From JAWKWH01 sp963669415 (GTDB lineage Bacteria > Pseudomonadota > Alphaproteobacteria > Rhizobiales > Rhizobiaceae): a stretch of DNA of 64,000 nucleotides. The stretch lies in NCBI GenBank assembly GCA_963669415.2, contig CAXXPS010000001.1, positions 930,001-994,000 of the forward strand, written 5' to 3'. The notes beneath the pieces were generated by a model, which saw only the letters and a program-made list of their open reading frames with translations, ran no database searches and was not told the DNA's origin. The position numbers and the translations under genes are program-made. Positions 26,348 through 34,233 of the stretch are shown piece after piece; the stretch's first letter is position 1, and the number at the start of each line of letters is the position of its first letter.

Positions 26348-27334
26348 TCAGTACTTGTTCTGTTCAACGAAATACCTGACGGTTCGCTCGAGACCCTCTT
26401 CGAGCGGCACGCTACTTGACCATCCAAGGCGCTTGGAAGCTTTAGACGTGTCGGAATAGTTCCGCACGACATCGCCCTTCCGACTGGAAGTGAATGCAAC
26501 TTCAGGCGCCTCAATTCCGGCCCCAGAAAGTGCCTGTAAGATCTTTTCTGTGAGTTCCAGAACGGTTGTTTCGCTAGCGGTGGCAATCTGAAAGACTTCT
26601 CCACCAATTCCATTGGTCAAAGCACATTTGCGAATGGCTTCGATAATATCGGAGATGTGAATATAGTCGCGCGTTTGGCTGCCATCTCCATAAATCTCCA
26701 ATTGTTCGCCGGCAAGCGACTGCCTGATAAACTTTGCCACAATTGATGATTTGTGTCCGGAACCCTCACCGTAGACATTACCGAAACGCATCGCCACCGT
26801 CTCAATGCCGAAGCAATGGTAATATGCAGAACAGTATCCCTCACCGGCGAGTTTTGATGCGCCATAGGGCGAAGCTGGATGGGGGGCCAATTCTTCGTGC
26901 AATGGAGGTGATTGAACACCTAGTGGCGCGCCGGAAGATGCGAACACGAAACGTTTTGAGCCTGAGACACGGCAACCTTCAAGCATGTTTACGATGCCCA
27001 GTACATTGGTCCGGCAGTCTGAAACAGGATCCTCGACTGATAGTGGAACACCGGTATTTGCAGCAAGATGAACCACGATTTCAGCCCCAGTGATCGCTTT
27101 TTCTATCGCCTTGTCGTCGAGTATATCAGCTACAACAAGCGAAAGAGGCGCGCTCCAATCCGCGCAGTTGTAATTCACCTCAAACTCAACGAAATCACTG
27201 ACAGCCTTGAGCTCAGCTCGCGTGCCAGTTGAAAGATTGTCAACAACGCGCACGAAGTTCTTCGGATCTCCCAATAGATCCTCTACCAGCGCTCGCCCGA
27301 TGAAGCCGCAGCCTCCGCTAATAAGCCATTTCAT
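26348..27334 (-). CDS. NAD-dependent nucleotide-sugar epimerase (GalE/WbpP-like)
   Basis: A 328-residue extended SDR protein acting on UDP-sugars. NAD binding: WLISGGCGFIGRALVEDLL. Active site: FVFASSGAPLG with the catalytic Ser, and SPYGASKLAGEGYCSAYY with Tyr and Lys. Later motifs are AMRFGNVYGEGSG and IYGDGSQTRDYIHISDII, usual in GalE/RmlB-like enzymes. Probable reaction is C4 epimerisation of UDP-GlcNAc, UDP-GlcNAcA or UDP-Glc, not resolvable from sequence. It is the first enzyme gene of the leftward biosynthetic run after the 300-base gap behind the VanZ-like gene, with 18 bases to the sulfoquinovose synthase gene. Confidence 0.86.
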   Translation of the reverse strand: MKWLISGGCGFIGRALVEDLLGDPKNFVRVVDNLSTGTRAELKAVSDFVEFEVNYNCADWSAPLSLVVADILDDKAIEKAITGAEIVVHLAANTGVPLSVEDPVSDCRTNVLGIVNMLEGCRVSGSKRFVFASSGAPLGVQSPPLHEELAPHPASPYGASKLAGEGYCSAYYHCFGIETVAMRFGNVYGEGSGHKSSIVAKFIRQSLAGEQLEIYGDGSQTRDYIHISDIIEAIRKCALTNGIGGEVFQIATASETTVLELTEKILQALSGAGIEAPEVAFTSSRKGDVVRNYSDTSKASKRLGWSSSVPLEEGLERTVRYFVEQNKY

Positions 27335-27636
27335 TTGAATTTCTCATCGAAATATGGGGTGTCAAAGACTTCACGGCCGTTTGATCAAAAACATAAAATT
27401 GAGGCGCAATTATTCGCGCGATCAAATGAGTCAACCAAGCTGCTTCCAAGCGAGTCGGTCATTGCCATCCTTTCATTGTACATTTGCTACCAACTTCGCG
27501 ACGTAAGTTGCGATGGGTATTTGCAAACCGCATACAATTGCTGTTCTAACATCATCAATCAAGTTTTCTGCCTCGTATGAATTCTGGAAAATAAATCCGG
27601 TTTCAAACATCAGTTGTCTATTGCTTCCTCGACAGA
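27335..27636. other. Gap upstream of the epimerase gene
   Basis: About 300 bases with no supported gene on either strand. It is fairly AT-rich and may hold a promoter for the leftward biosynthetic run, but no clear -35/-10 pair stood out. Confidence 0.35.
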
Positions 27637-27948
27637 TCACAACATCTGCGAATGCCGAACTATGTGATTTGTGATTATCGCGACCGTTCCACCGATTGCG
27701 ACGCCAACCAAATTTGCGACAAAGTCATCAAGACCTACATTCCTGTGTGGCTGCACGAACTGCGCAAACTCCAGGGCCGCGGCAAACACTAACAGGAGCA
27801 ATAAAACTAACCGGGTCCGCGCTACGCCTAGCAAGGCGATGAATGACAGAGTGGCAAATCCCAGGCCGTGCATCACTATGTCGCCAACCTCGGTCTGTTT
27901 TAGCCATCGGGGAAGTGGTGCCTTGGCAAAAAAACCAAAATAAATCAC
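27637..27948 (-). CDS. VanZ-like membrane protein, apparently lacking a normal start
   Basis: A 103-residue small membrane protein. The VanZ-family pattern is clear: KQTEVGDIVMHGLGFATLSF, VLLLLLVFAAALEFAQFV, then RNVGLDDFVANLVGVAIGG (the N-x-x-x-D-x-x-x-N segment). The only usable start is GTG 27948, which cuts through the expected first membrane helix. The same frame stays open upstream to a stop near 28074 and encodes W-L-A-V-K-I-I-L-F-A-I-A-L-A-A, a convincing first helix, but holds no ATG, GTG or TTG. Either a rare start codon is used or the gene is damaged at its 5' end. VanZ proteins are often found in polysaccharide loci; the role is unknown. Confidence 0.65.
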   Translation of the reverse strand: MIYFGFFAKAPLPRWLKQTEVGDIVMHGLGFATLSFIALLGVARTRLVLLLLLVFAAALEFAQFVQPHRNVGLDDFVANLVGVAIGGTVAIITNHIVRHSQML

Positions 27949-29023
27949 TGCCGCCAGGGCAATCGCAAACAGGATGATTTTGACGGCCAGCCATACTTTG
28001 TGGCTCCGAATTTTATTTTGCAGATCGACATTATTGGTGATTTGTTCGTCCTGGGTGTGTGTTGTTCGGTAGAAATTCCCTTACTGTGTCAAAGCTGTCG
28101 ACCAGGGTGAGGTGACCCTGTAATCCCACAGACTTGCCGTACCGACCTGATCTTATTTCTGATAAGGGCTTTGTGCTGGATCTCGAAAGGACCCAGGTTT
28201 CACGAGAGCTCTTTGGAGCCATATTGTGTTAATTTCGCAATACAAACGCTAGCGACAGCAGACAAACATTTTCAGCGTATTTTCCAATATTAGAATCGGC
28301 GTTTCGCATTTTGATGTGGGCGTGTTCAACCTTTTCAGAACCGTCAAATCAACCGTTCCCTAACTTCTTTCATTCGCATGCAATACCCCGTGCAGTATCG
28401 AGCAATGCCCCTTGCTATGTTTATTCGGTTCCTTTTGCGGTACCGCGGCCACAAATCAGTATTTTGATCCGCAGACCGATCGCAATACCTTGCACCCCAA
28501 AGCCTTCTTCGGTGGCTGCCAAAAATCCTGCTCGATTAGCTTCTCTTTAGGGACTGTTGAAACTTGCTGTGCGCCTGCGATACTGCACCGATGCCATCAA
28601 CAAATCCGTTGTTTTCTGCCCACGATCGGAAACTCAACCGCGCCAGCGCCAAAACTCTGTCCGCAACGAGTCGGCCCGTGCGCGGTATCGCGGCCCTTAA
28701 TGTATCGGTTTTGGCCACGTCCTCTCTCCCTTCCGCCGCAGGAGCGCTTCCGACCTCCCCGCTACAACTCAAGCGTTGATCTCACCTGGCAACACTGCCC
28801 GACTGATTGATGTCGCTACCAACTCCCAAATGTCTTCAATCGGCTGATTTTGATGAAAAAGTCGCCCAGCAATACTTATGATCAGTATTTGTAGGATATG
28901 TTTCCGAAAGCGCCTTGATCCAGGAACGGTGTTTCAAGTGTCACCGGTTCCTGAAACCGATTTCTAATTTTTCTGAACAGGATTCCGATCATCGACTTTT
29001 TCATCAATATCAGCTCAAACGAG
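27949..29023. other. About 1.1 kb without an identifiable gene
   Basis: Between the VanZ-like gene and the HGGXG gene. The right-hand part of the first 130 bases encodes the unread upstream helix of the VanZ-like protein. The rest has open frames of 60-130 codons on both strands (notably 28412-28810 + and 28536-28772 -), none with a recognisable family or ribosome site. It may be decayed coding sequence. Confidence 0.35.
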
Positions 29024-29296
29024 CTAGTCAAACTCTTCGAGCGTATTCTTCATATCATTGAACATTGACCTGAACGCTTTTCGCTCAGCGATCCGTTCAC
29101 GAGTGAACACTCCGGTTTTCAAAGCGTTTCTATTGCCTATTGGGGCACCACTGCCCTTGGCTCCGCCATGCATGCGGCAGCGCTTCTTACCGGCCACCGC
29201 AGGAGCCTGGCATTGGGTGCCCCTTCGCGTTTTGGCACCGCATCGTGGACTGGCCTTCATGGCCAATGTGTTGCGTTGATGCGTGCCAACCATCAC
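29024..29296 (-). CDS. Small HGGXG-motif protein
   Basis: A 90-residue basic protein of unknown function, widespread in Alphaproteobacteria and some phages. The core is RCGAKTRRGTQCQAPAVAGKKRCRMHGGAKGSG, with three cysteines and the H-G-G motif resembling a small zinc-binding knuckle, then GNRNALKTGVFTRE. The C-terminal part is helical. Its start overlaps the end of the preceding 204-residue protein gene by four bases, so the two form a translational unit. They lie between the NusG-like regulator and the biosynthetic genes. A nucleic-acid-binding role is plausible from charge and cysteines but unproved. Confidence 0.82.
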   Translation of the reverse strand: MMVGTHQRNTLAMKASPRCGAKTRRGTQCQAPAVAGKKRCRMHGGAKGSGAPIGNRNALKTGVFTRERIAERKAFRSMFNDMKNTLEEFD

Positions 29297-29907
29297 TGTC
29301 TTCTCTTAACCTTTCGAGCTGTTCTCTCACCGACCAAAGGCACAGCTTCACCAGGGTTGTGCTCTATTGCTGCTGATTTGGCTTCCTTCTGCGCCGTCTC
29401 TGTGTCCGGATCAAATGGCTTCTTTGACGGATTTGCACTGTGACCGGTGGTTACGTTTCCAACCACCGCTTGACCGCCCGATTCAACATGGACATGTTTG
29501 ACCGTAACGCTCTGCTGGCCCTTGCCGCGGTGTTTATCCAATGCCTGCATTTGCTTGATGTAAAGAGACAGCAGTTTCTGTGCTTGCTTCAGATTTTCAT
29601 GGCGGCCTTCAAAGGAATTTTGCGGATTTTGCGCTCGACTTAGACAGTTCATTGCCGCTTCGTGGCAGGCGATCATCTGAGTTGCCAGCATGCCTTCAAG
29701 CCCGTCGCCCGGTCCGAGCTCGGCCAACATGGCAATGGCAGTACTGTATCTTTGGTTCAACTCATCATCAGGCATATCGCCCGAAACCGGCAAAGCCTGC
29801 AGGAGGTCGGTCACGAGCCGTACCTGAGACAATTGTGACTTGAAGCCCAGCGCATCTTTGGCCTGATCAGCAGTAAGCTTGGGATTGAGGTTTACGGACC
29901 TGCTCAT
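29293..29907 (-). CDS. Conserved hypothetical protein paired with the HGGXG protein
   Basis: A 204-residue soluble protein without a recognised catalytic motif. Residues 1-130 look helical (QAKDALGFKSQLSQVRLVTDLLQAL ... HENLKQAQKLLSLYIKQMQALDKHRG). A short motif follows, VTVKHVHVESGGQAVVGNV, then a polar, probably disordered tail of about 50 residues ending in K-V-K-R-R-Q. The V-K-H-V-H-V-x-S-G-G-Q-A motif recurs in alphaproteobacterial proteins next to HGGXG genes, from memory and not checked here. It overlaps the HGGXG gene by four bases. I cannot assign a function. Confidence 0.72.
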   Translation of the reverse strand: MSRSVNLNPKLTADQAKDALGFKSQLSQVRLVTDLLQALPVSGDMPDDELNQRYSTAIAMLAELGPGDGLEGMLATQMIACHEAAMNCLSRAQNPQNSFEGRHENLKQAQKLLSLYIKQMQALDKHRGKGQQSVTVKHVHVESGGQAVVGNVTTGHSANPSKKPFDPDTETAQKEAKSAAIEHNPGEAVPLVGERTARKVKRRQ

Positions 29908-30026
29908 TTGCGCTTTGCCTGTTACCCTCGGGGAAATCGCGATGGGTGGAATCTACCACGTTTCGATCCGGTTGCGCAGGCCGTATTTCTACTGTGTATG
30001 GGGTTGAATTCAATATTTTGAAAACA

Positions 30027-30040
30027 CCCCCCCCGCCCCC
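30027..30040 (+). repeat. Homopolymeric C8-G-C5 tract
   Basis: Eight C, one G, five C on the + strand. Such tracts can slip during replication. It lies upstream of the leftward hypothetical/HGGXG pair, so a length change could alter their leader, but no evidence of phase variation is visible in a single sequence. Confidence 0.6.
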
Positions 30041-30045
30041 TATCT

Positions 30046-30061
30046 GCAAACCTCTGATAAC
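30046..30061 (-). repeat. 16-base inverted repeat, right copy
   Basis: Reads GCAAACCTCTGATAAC on the + strand, the exact reverse complement of 5744-5759. Sequence outside the 16 bases does not match. The two copies bracket most of the polysaccharide block and the recombinase gene. Confidence 0.4.
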
Positions 30062-30420
30062 GCCCCGAATCGGTTGCCAGAGCCACACTCGCTTTGCCAA
30101 TAACCGCCGCCTCCAATGAAGCAGCAACTCATTCATGTCGGTAGCAGTGTTTTTTGGTTCTCTGTCTGGTCCAATCATTGGAGAAACCGGTTTCAATTGC
30201 CGAACAGCATCTGGCCAGACAACATGCCGAACGTCTTCTATCTGCGGTTTGAATGATGCCATGTTCGTCATTCGTTGAAGCTTGCGCTTCCAAATCTTCA
30301 GTTTGAGAGTCTTCCACGTGGCAAAAACAAGCGATCGGTGGCCAATAGCTACCGCACTCGAGCGCAAACGCTCGAGAAGCAACCATTTGAATCCGGCAAA
30401 TGATGTGTCATCACTCCTTT

Positions 30421-30975
30421 CTACGCTGCCGGCGCCAATTTTGATTGTTCGATCGTGACGGATACGTCACCACTCAGCATGGAAACCATGACAGAAACGC
30501 GTTGTCGTGAACCCATTTGCTGCAATCTGCCGACCAAATTGGTGAGCGGACCCGCAGTGATGCGTACGGTGTCACCAACCTGGAATTCAAACCGGGCGCC
30601 GACGATATCGTCTCCGGTCGTCGTTGCCTGCAAAGCCTCTATGAATTCATTTGGGAGCGGTGAGGGGGTTTCGCCCGCCATGACCAGAGAGCGCACTCCC
30701 CTCGTGCTGTTTACTGCGCGCCAGCCAAAACGACCGACATCCAACGAGACAAACAGATAGCCGGGAAAAAAGGCGGCTTTGCAGTCGAGCAACCTGCCGC
30801 CAATCCGTTTGGTCACCATGGTTTTCGGCAAAAAGGTATCAAAACCCTGCCGACGCAGATGTTCAACCGCATAATCTTCTCTGGAAACTTTCGTCGCGAC
30901 TGCATACCAGCGTGTGATTGATCGTTTGTCGTCGCGGTCGCCGGTGTCCATGGAGGCAAATTTACTGACGGCCAT
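30421..30975 (-). CDS. NusG/RfaH-like transcription antitermination protein
   Basis: A 184-residue NusG paralogue. Residues about 22-115 form the NGN domain (RWYAVATKVSREDYAVEHLRRQGFDTFLPK, then AAFFPGYLFVSLDVGRFGWRAVNSTRGVRSLV). Residues about 130-184 form the KOW domain (FQVGDTVRITAGPLTNLVGRLQQM). The order is normal, but the protein is divergent from housekeeping NusG. Like RfaH, such specialised NusG proteins are often encoded at the head of long surface-polysaccharide operons and suppress premature termination within them. Here it is upstream of, and collinear with, about 23 kb of leftward genes. The most likely role is operon-specific antitermination. Confidence 0.88.
   Translation of the reverse strand: MAVSKFASMDTGDRDDKRSITRWYAVATKVSREDYAVEHLRRQGFDTFLPKTMVTKRIGGRLLDCKAAFFPGYLFVSLDVGRFGWRAVNSTRGVRSLVMAGETPSPLPNEFIEALQATTTGDDIVGARFEFQVGDTVRITAGPLTNLVGRLQQMGSRQRVSVMVSMLSGDVSVTIEQSKLAPAA
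30871..30886 (+). repeat. 16-base direct repeat, copy within the NusG-like gene
   Basis: ATAATCTTCTCTGGAA on the + strand, inside the NGN-coding part of the antiterminator gene. An identical copy lies 121 bases away, upstream of the start codon, at 30992-31007. Confidence 0.5.
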
Positions 30976-30991
30976 GCTCTAAACTACTCGG

Positions 30992-31007
30992 ATAATCTTC
31001 TCTGGAA
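30992..31007 (+). repeat. 16-base direct repeat, leader copy
   Basis: Identical to 30871-30886. On the transcribed (-) strand it lies just upstream of the NusG-like start codon. Two identical 16-mers this close together are unlikely by chance. Confidence 0.5.
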
Positions 31008-31324
31008 GGGATTCGCACGATCATATCGCAAATCACCAAAGTCAGCGGTTGTGTTAAATGCGTCGCGTTTCCTTGTCAATTCTTTCATCGAACTCCATAA
31101 GTTATTGCCTTCAAAGGAAAATTCCAATTCGTTTTAGACATTCGCGGTTGGCTGGTGCGGTGATAGACGAAGTCCCTTCAGGTGGCGCTTCGCTTGCCTG
31201 CCGGGCAGGGTACAAGATGAAATGCGGCTCCCATGTTGCGCTCGAAGCCGGATAGATAAATCGTCATCGAACCAAAGACGACCCCGCTTGGGTTGCCTGA
31301 AACGAACCTACAGGCCCTCTGCAC

Positions 31325-31353
31325 CCCCAAAGGCACTGTACAGTCATTTGGGG
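31325..31353. promoter_or_regulatory. Hairpin with nested palindrome upstream of the polysaccharide operon
   Basis: CCCCAAA (31325-31331) pairs with TTTGGGG (31347-31353), and between them lies the perfect palindrome ACTGTACAGT (31335-31344). No T-run follows on either strand, so it is more like an operator or RNA structure than an intrinsic terminator. It sits about 350 bases upstream of the NusG-like gene and 100 bases downstream of the small coiled-coil gene. Confidence 0.4.
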
Positions 31354-31453
31354 CAGTGAGTTCGCTACTTGGTTCAGACCTCTTCGCACCGGCTTTATCA
31401 AGTGTAAGTCAAGATATGCACTCCGGAACAGAGAAATTGCTAAAGGTCCGAAT

Positions 31454-31765
31454 TTAGCCGTTTGAAGCGAAGCGGGTCACCACATCATCCGGGGTCATCA
31501 AAGGCTGATCTTGATCGTCGTTGAATTCTTCATCCGGATCGAATGAGCCAAAATGGCTGATTTCGACCGACGTCTGACTGATTTCCTGCAAAGACATTTC
31601 AGTCCTCACAAATAACTCGCGAATATTTGCCAGCGACTCGGAACGCTCCTGCATCAATTGGCGTTCTCTACCAAGGCGGCTGATGATATCATCAATCTCA
31701 ACGAAGCGCTCGGAGATGCGTTTTTGTTCCACATCGATGTTTCTGACAAATTCTGATTTCACCAC
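31454..31765 (-). CDS. Small predicted coiled-coil protein
   Basis: A 103-residue protein of unknown function starting at GTG 31765. Residues about 10-70 are strongly helical and charged (VEQKRISERFVEIDDIISRL, ERSESLANIRELFVRTEM), consistent with a coiled coil. The last 30 residues are acidic (FDPDEEFNDDQDQ). The composition and coherent heptad-like pattern argue for a real gene, but no family is recognised and the start has no clear ribosome site. It lies between the antiterminator leader and the integrase remnant, possibly island cargo. Confidence 0.45.
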   Translation of the reverse strand: MVKSEFVRNIDVEQKRISERFVEIDDIISRLGRERQLMQERSESLANIRELFVRTEMSLQEISQTSVEISHFGSFDPDEEFNDDQDQPLMTPDDVVTRFASNG

Positions 31766-31981
31766 GGGAATATTCCGAATTCAGATAGCGATTCGCGAGC
31801 GATTGTCGCCCAGAATTTCGCCGCTGTTAAGTCAGAGATAATTTATGACCACATAATTGAAACAAATGTTCATGACCATTACCGGTGAACAACCCGAACC
31901 GAAACCGCTGATACCAGGGCCTCGGACCTTCTAACCGGATATGGTCTTGGGCACATTTTTAGGTAAGTCTACTCTGCGTAT

Positions 31982-32397
31982 CTAATTGGTATCAATAGGT
32001 AAAATCCGATTTTCTGTCCGTTCCCGTTTCGGGTTTTCCAGTTTATCCAGAAGATCAGCCCATGCCTGCATCACAGCCACCGGCTGATCCCATCAGGTTG
32101 CGCGATCATACGTTCTCCGGATTGAATTCTTGTCCAGATTGACTAGCACCGCTTCGAGTACATCCGGATCGAAACCGCGTGAATTGACAATCGAGTTGGC
32201 TGAAGCTCGAAATCCTTTTGCGGTGACTTCCCCCTTTGAATAGCCCATTCGACGTCGCGCAGAGTTGAAAGCTTTGTCGGAAAGCGGTCTCTGGAAAGAG
32301 CGAATGCTCGGAAACTTGAGCTCTCCATTTCAGACAGCAACCAAATATCCTTGAGAACGGTAAGCGCTTGCCGAAAGACTATGAAATTGGGTGACAC
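31982..32397 (-). pseudogene. Broken P4-type integrase (C-terminal part) beside tRNA-Phe
   Basis: Found by translating the - strand across frames. One frame gives FRQALTVLKDIWLLSE (32340-32397 area), then after a frameshift near 32320 a second frame gives KFPSIRSFQRPLSDKAFNSA, RRRMGYSKGEVTAKGFRASA, NSIVNSRGFDPDVLEAVLVN, LDKNSIRRTYDRAT, then an in-frame TGA (32093-32095), then PVAVMQAWADLLDKL, ending at 31982. This is the order of motifs of P4-like tyrosine integrases: FPS...RPLSD...GHGFRA...RRxYxR...MMQxWADYLD. The first 60-70% of the gene is missing. It reads away from the 3' end of tRNA-Phe in the same direction as the tRNA, the standard arrangement at island junctions. Confidence 0.82.
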
Positions 32398-32477
32398 GGC
32401 ATGGTCGGAGTAGCTCCGAAATACCGTTGAAAATCAATGATTTTTGAGGCGAAATGAGAAGCTATGGAGATAGGTCA

Positions 32478-32553
<76 letters not shown>

Positions 32554-33204
32554 ACGGGCTTCTCATGAGAAGTCCGAAATCCGGCAAAATGCTGCCGAAT
32601 GACAAGCTATCACCAAATGCCGAGTATTTGCATCAGCGCCATTTACGATCGCGCTTTAAGGGCATCAGGCAATCGGTGCGGCGTTGGTTTTCCGCGCCAA
32701 AAGCGCGTGGGTTATAGCACGCGGAATCCCACTGGCAAGCGCCTGGAGACACAAAATTTCGAACACGCGAATACACAGATATGCCACCGGTGAGGAGGCT
32801 GGAAATGAGGTGAACAGCCATTGACATAGAATGCAGCCGGGGAACCGCTGGTTCGAGGATGTCCGTGGCCTCAGCAGCGGCTGTGGCCCATGGCGGTCGT
32901 GGTTGCCGGGTATGGTCAGATTTGGGCAGCATACGAGAAAACAGGCGCACACGATAATTGCTACAGATATTGGAGAGCAACCAACCCGGATCGCAAATCC
33001 TCCGGTCGAGCCGCTGAAGAATGTCGAGTTGCGTCCGTCTCCGTTCAGGAGCGCGGGGAAGTACGCCTTATGAGAAAAGAGCCGATCGCGGAACAGAAGC
33101 ATTGTCGAAAGCGTGATCCGAAGGGGCGATCCTGTGACTGGCAAATCCCGCGACGACGTCTATCATGGGCAAACCAAACATGTATCGAACCGCGGAGAAC
33201 GCGC
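32554..33204. other. Region upstream of tRNA-Phe and of the first DM13 gene
   Basis: About 650 bases. Next to the tRNA 5' end is a perfect 14-base palindrome CTTCTCATGAGAAG (32559-32572), and further on a candidate tRNA promoter (32711-32738). The rest has long frames on both strands (for example the + frame running from 32890 into the DM13 gene) but none with recognisable protein character, so I call nothing else. Confidence 0.4.
32711..32738 (-). promoter_or_regulatory. Candidate sigma70-type promoter reading toward tRNA-Phe
   Basis: On the - strand TTGCCA (32738-32733) and TATAAC (32716-32711) are separated by 16 bases. Transcription would begin about 150 bases before the tRNA. The -35 box matches the alphaproteobacterial CTTGaC pattern only partly. 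Confidence 0.35.
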
Positions 33205-33633
33205 ATGACTGATGAACATTCCGTAGTTGTCGCAGGTTCGTTTATCCGGCGCGTTTTGTCCGTTCTGACCGTGGTCTCATTTGTAGCGACGTTTATACTT
33301 GCCTCCGCCGCATCTGCGTCGCCGTTGGGCAAGGGGAAATTTCGCGGTGCGACCGGGCATGTCACCAGCGGATCGGTCACCGTCAAGGAACAGGCCGGGC
33401 GATATGTGATCGAGCTTGCCAGCAATTTCAGCCTTGATGGTGCTCCCGACCCTTATGTTGCGCTTGGAAAGGGGTCTGGTCTTGTGAGCGGCGGGTTGAT
33501 CGCGGTTTTGAAGTCGAACACTGGCAAACAGCGATATGCGGTCAAGATCACTCCGGCGCTTGAAGGTGCGACGGAAGTCATAATCTGGTGCAAGAAATTC
33601 TCGGTTCCGATCGGTGTAGCACCCATCCGTTAG
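33205..33633 (+). CDS. Secreted DM13-domain protein
   Basis: A 142-residue exported protein. ATG 33205 is chosen because a GGAGA ribosome site lies about seven bases upstream and the N-terminus then forms a signal peptide (RRVLSVLTVVSFVATFILAS, cleavage near A-S-A-S). The mature part is one DM13 domain: KGKFRGATGHVTSGSVTVKE, then APDPYVALGKG, and VIIWCKKFSVPIGVAPI with its single conserved cysteine. DM13 domains are thought to be redox or electron-transfer modules. The CYTH gene follows after six bases. A second DM13 protein is encoded at 35753-36238. Confidence 0.85.
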   Translation: MTDEHSVVVAGSFIRRVLSVLTVVSFVATFILASAASASPLGKGKFRGATGHVTSGSVTVKEQAGRYVIELASNFSLDGAPDPYVALGKGSGLVSGGLIAVLKSNTGKQRYAVKITPALEGATEVIIWCKKFSVPIGVAPIR

Positions 33634-33639
33634 TCACCG

Positions 33640-34221
33640 ATGCCAAAGGCTGAACTCGCATCAAAGGGTATGTTGTGCGATCCCGGCGATCATTTCTCCG
33701 GTCGGTTCGAAGCCGAGCGGAAATACAGTGTTTCCAATCTGGACGAATTTCGCCGGTTGCTTGCGGAAGCAGGCGCCGTTCCGTTCGCCCTGGAAAACCT
33801 GGAAACCGACATTTTCATGGATACTGAAGCGGGCCTGCTTCAATCGACCGGTCGCCAAATGGTTCTTCGCCACATGAACCCGTCGAACCGGGTGTTGTGG
33901 ATCATCAAGGGGCCGCGCAAGGATGAATGTGTCGCAGTTGATATGTCAGACTTCACTAAAGCGCGAGCGATGTTTGTCTTACTCGGCTATCGCGAGACCG
34001 GACGGCTGGAAAAGTTCCGGGACATATACTTCGTGGGCACGATGCACATCACGCTGGACAGAATCCCAGGTCTTGGCGATTTCGTCGAAGTTTCCGCCAT
34101 GACTGACGATGAGGCGGCGCTCGAACTATTGCAGCGGGATATCAAACGTCTGGCAGGGCGGTTTGGTCTGACGTCGAAAGACCGGGAGACGCGCTCATAT
34201 CGCGAACTGCTCGGGGCCTGA
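33640..34221 (+). CDS. CYTH-domain protein (class IV adenylate cyclase / triphosphatase-like)
   Basis: A 193-residue protein with the CYTH tunnel fold. The E-x-E-x-K motif is FEAERKYSV near residues 24-31, and further acidic/basic pairs are LRHMNPSNRVLWIIKGPR, LEKFRDIYFVG, ITLDRIPGLGDFVEV. These fit CyaB-like class IV cyclases or triphosphate-binding hydrolases; the activity cannot be told apart by sequence alone. It starts six bases after the DM13 gene and ends convergent to the DUF1194 gene, with the palindrome TAGGGCCCTA between them. Confidence 0.82.
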   Translation: MPKAELASKGMLCDPGDHFSGRFEAERKYSVSNLDEFRRLLAEAGAVPFALENLETDIFMDTEAGLLQSTGRQMVLRHMNPSNRVLWIIKGPRKDECVAVDMSDFTKARAMFVLLGYRETGRLEKFRDIYFVGTMHITLDRIPGLGDFVEVSAMTDDEAALELLQRDIKRLAGRFGLTSKDRETRSYRELLGA

Positions 34222-34233
34222 AGTTGAAACGAA

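Larger units (their letters stand above)
29908..30420. other. Stretch with a doubtful frame and a C-tract
   Basis: About 510 bases between the hypothetical gene and the NusG-like gene. A 171-codon frame on the - strand (29867-30382) crosses it, but it overlaps the next gene by 41 bases, has no known motif and runs through the C8-G-C5 tract, so I do not call it. It contains the right copy of the 16-base inverted repeat. Confidence 0.35.
30976..31453. other. Upstream region of the antiterminator gene
   Basis: About 480 bases with no supported gene. It should carry the promoter and leader of the leftward polysaccharide operon. Visible structure is limited to a direct-repeat copy at 30992-31007 and a hairpin at 31325-31353. 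No ops-like GGCGGTAG element is present here. Confidence 0.4.

Noticed and set aside
28031..28222. 63-codon - frame just upstream of the VanZ-like gene
   Set aside because: No motif, and it ends inside the unread first helix of the VanZ-like protein in another frame.
28412..28810. 132-codon + frame and 78-codon - frame (28536-28772) in the gap before the HGGXG gene
   Set aside because: Composition rich in Cys/Pro/Arg of shadow type, no family and no ribosome site; possibly decayed DNA but not a callable gene.
29867..30382. 171-codon frame on the - strand between the hypothetical and NusG-like genes
   Set aside because: It overlaps the well-supported next gene, passes through the C-tract as poly-Gly, and has no recognisable motif or ribosome site.
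32890..33204. Longer start of the first DM13 gene
   Set aside because: The added 105 residues have no protein character, whereas ATG 33205 has a ribosome site and begins a signal peptide.
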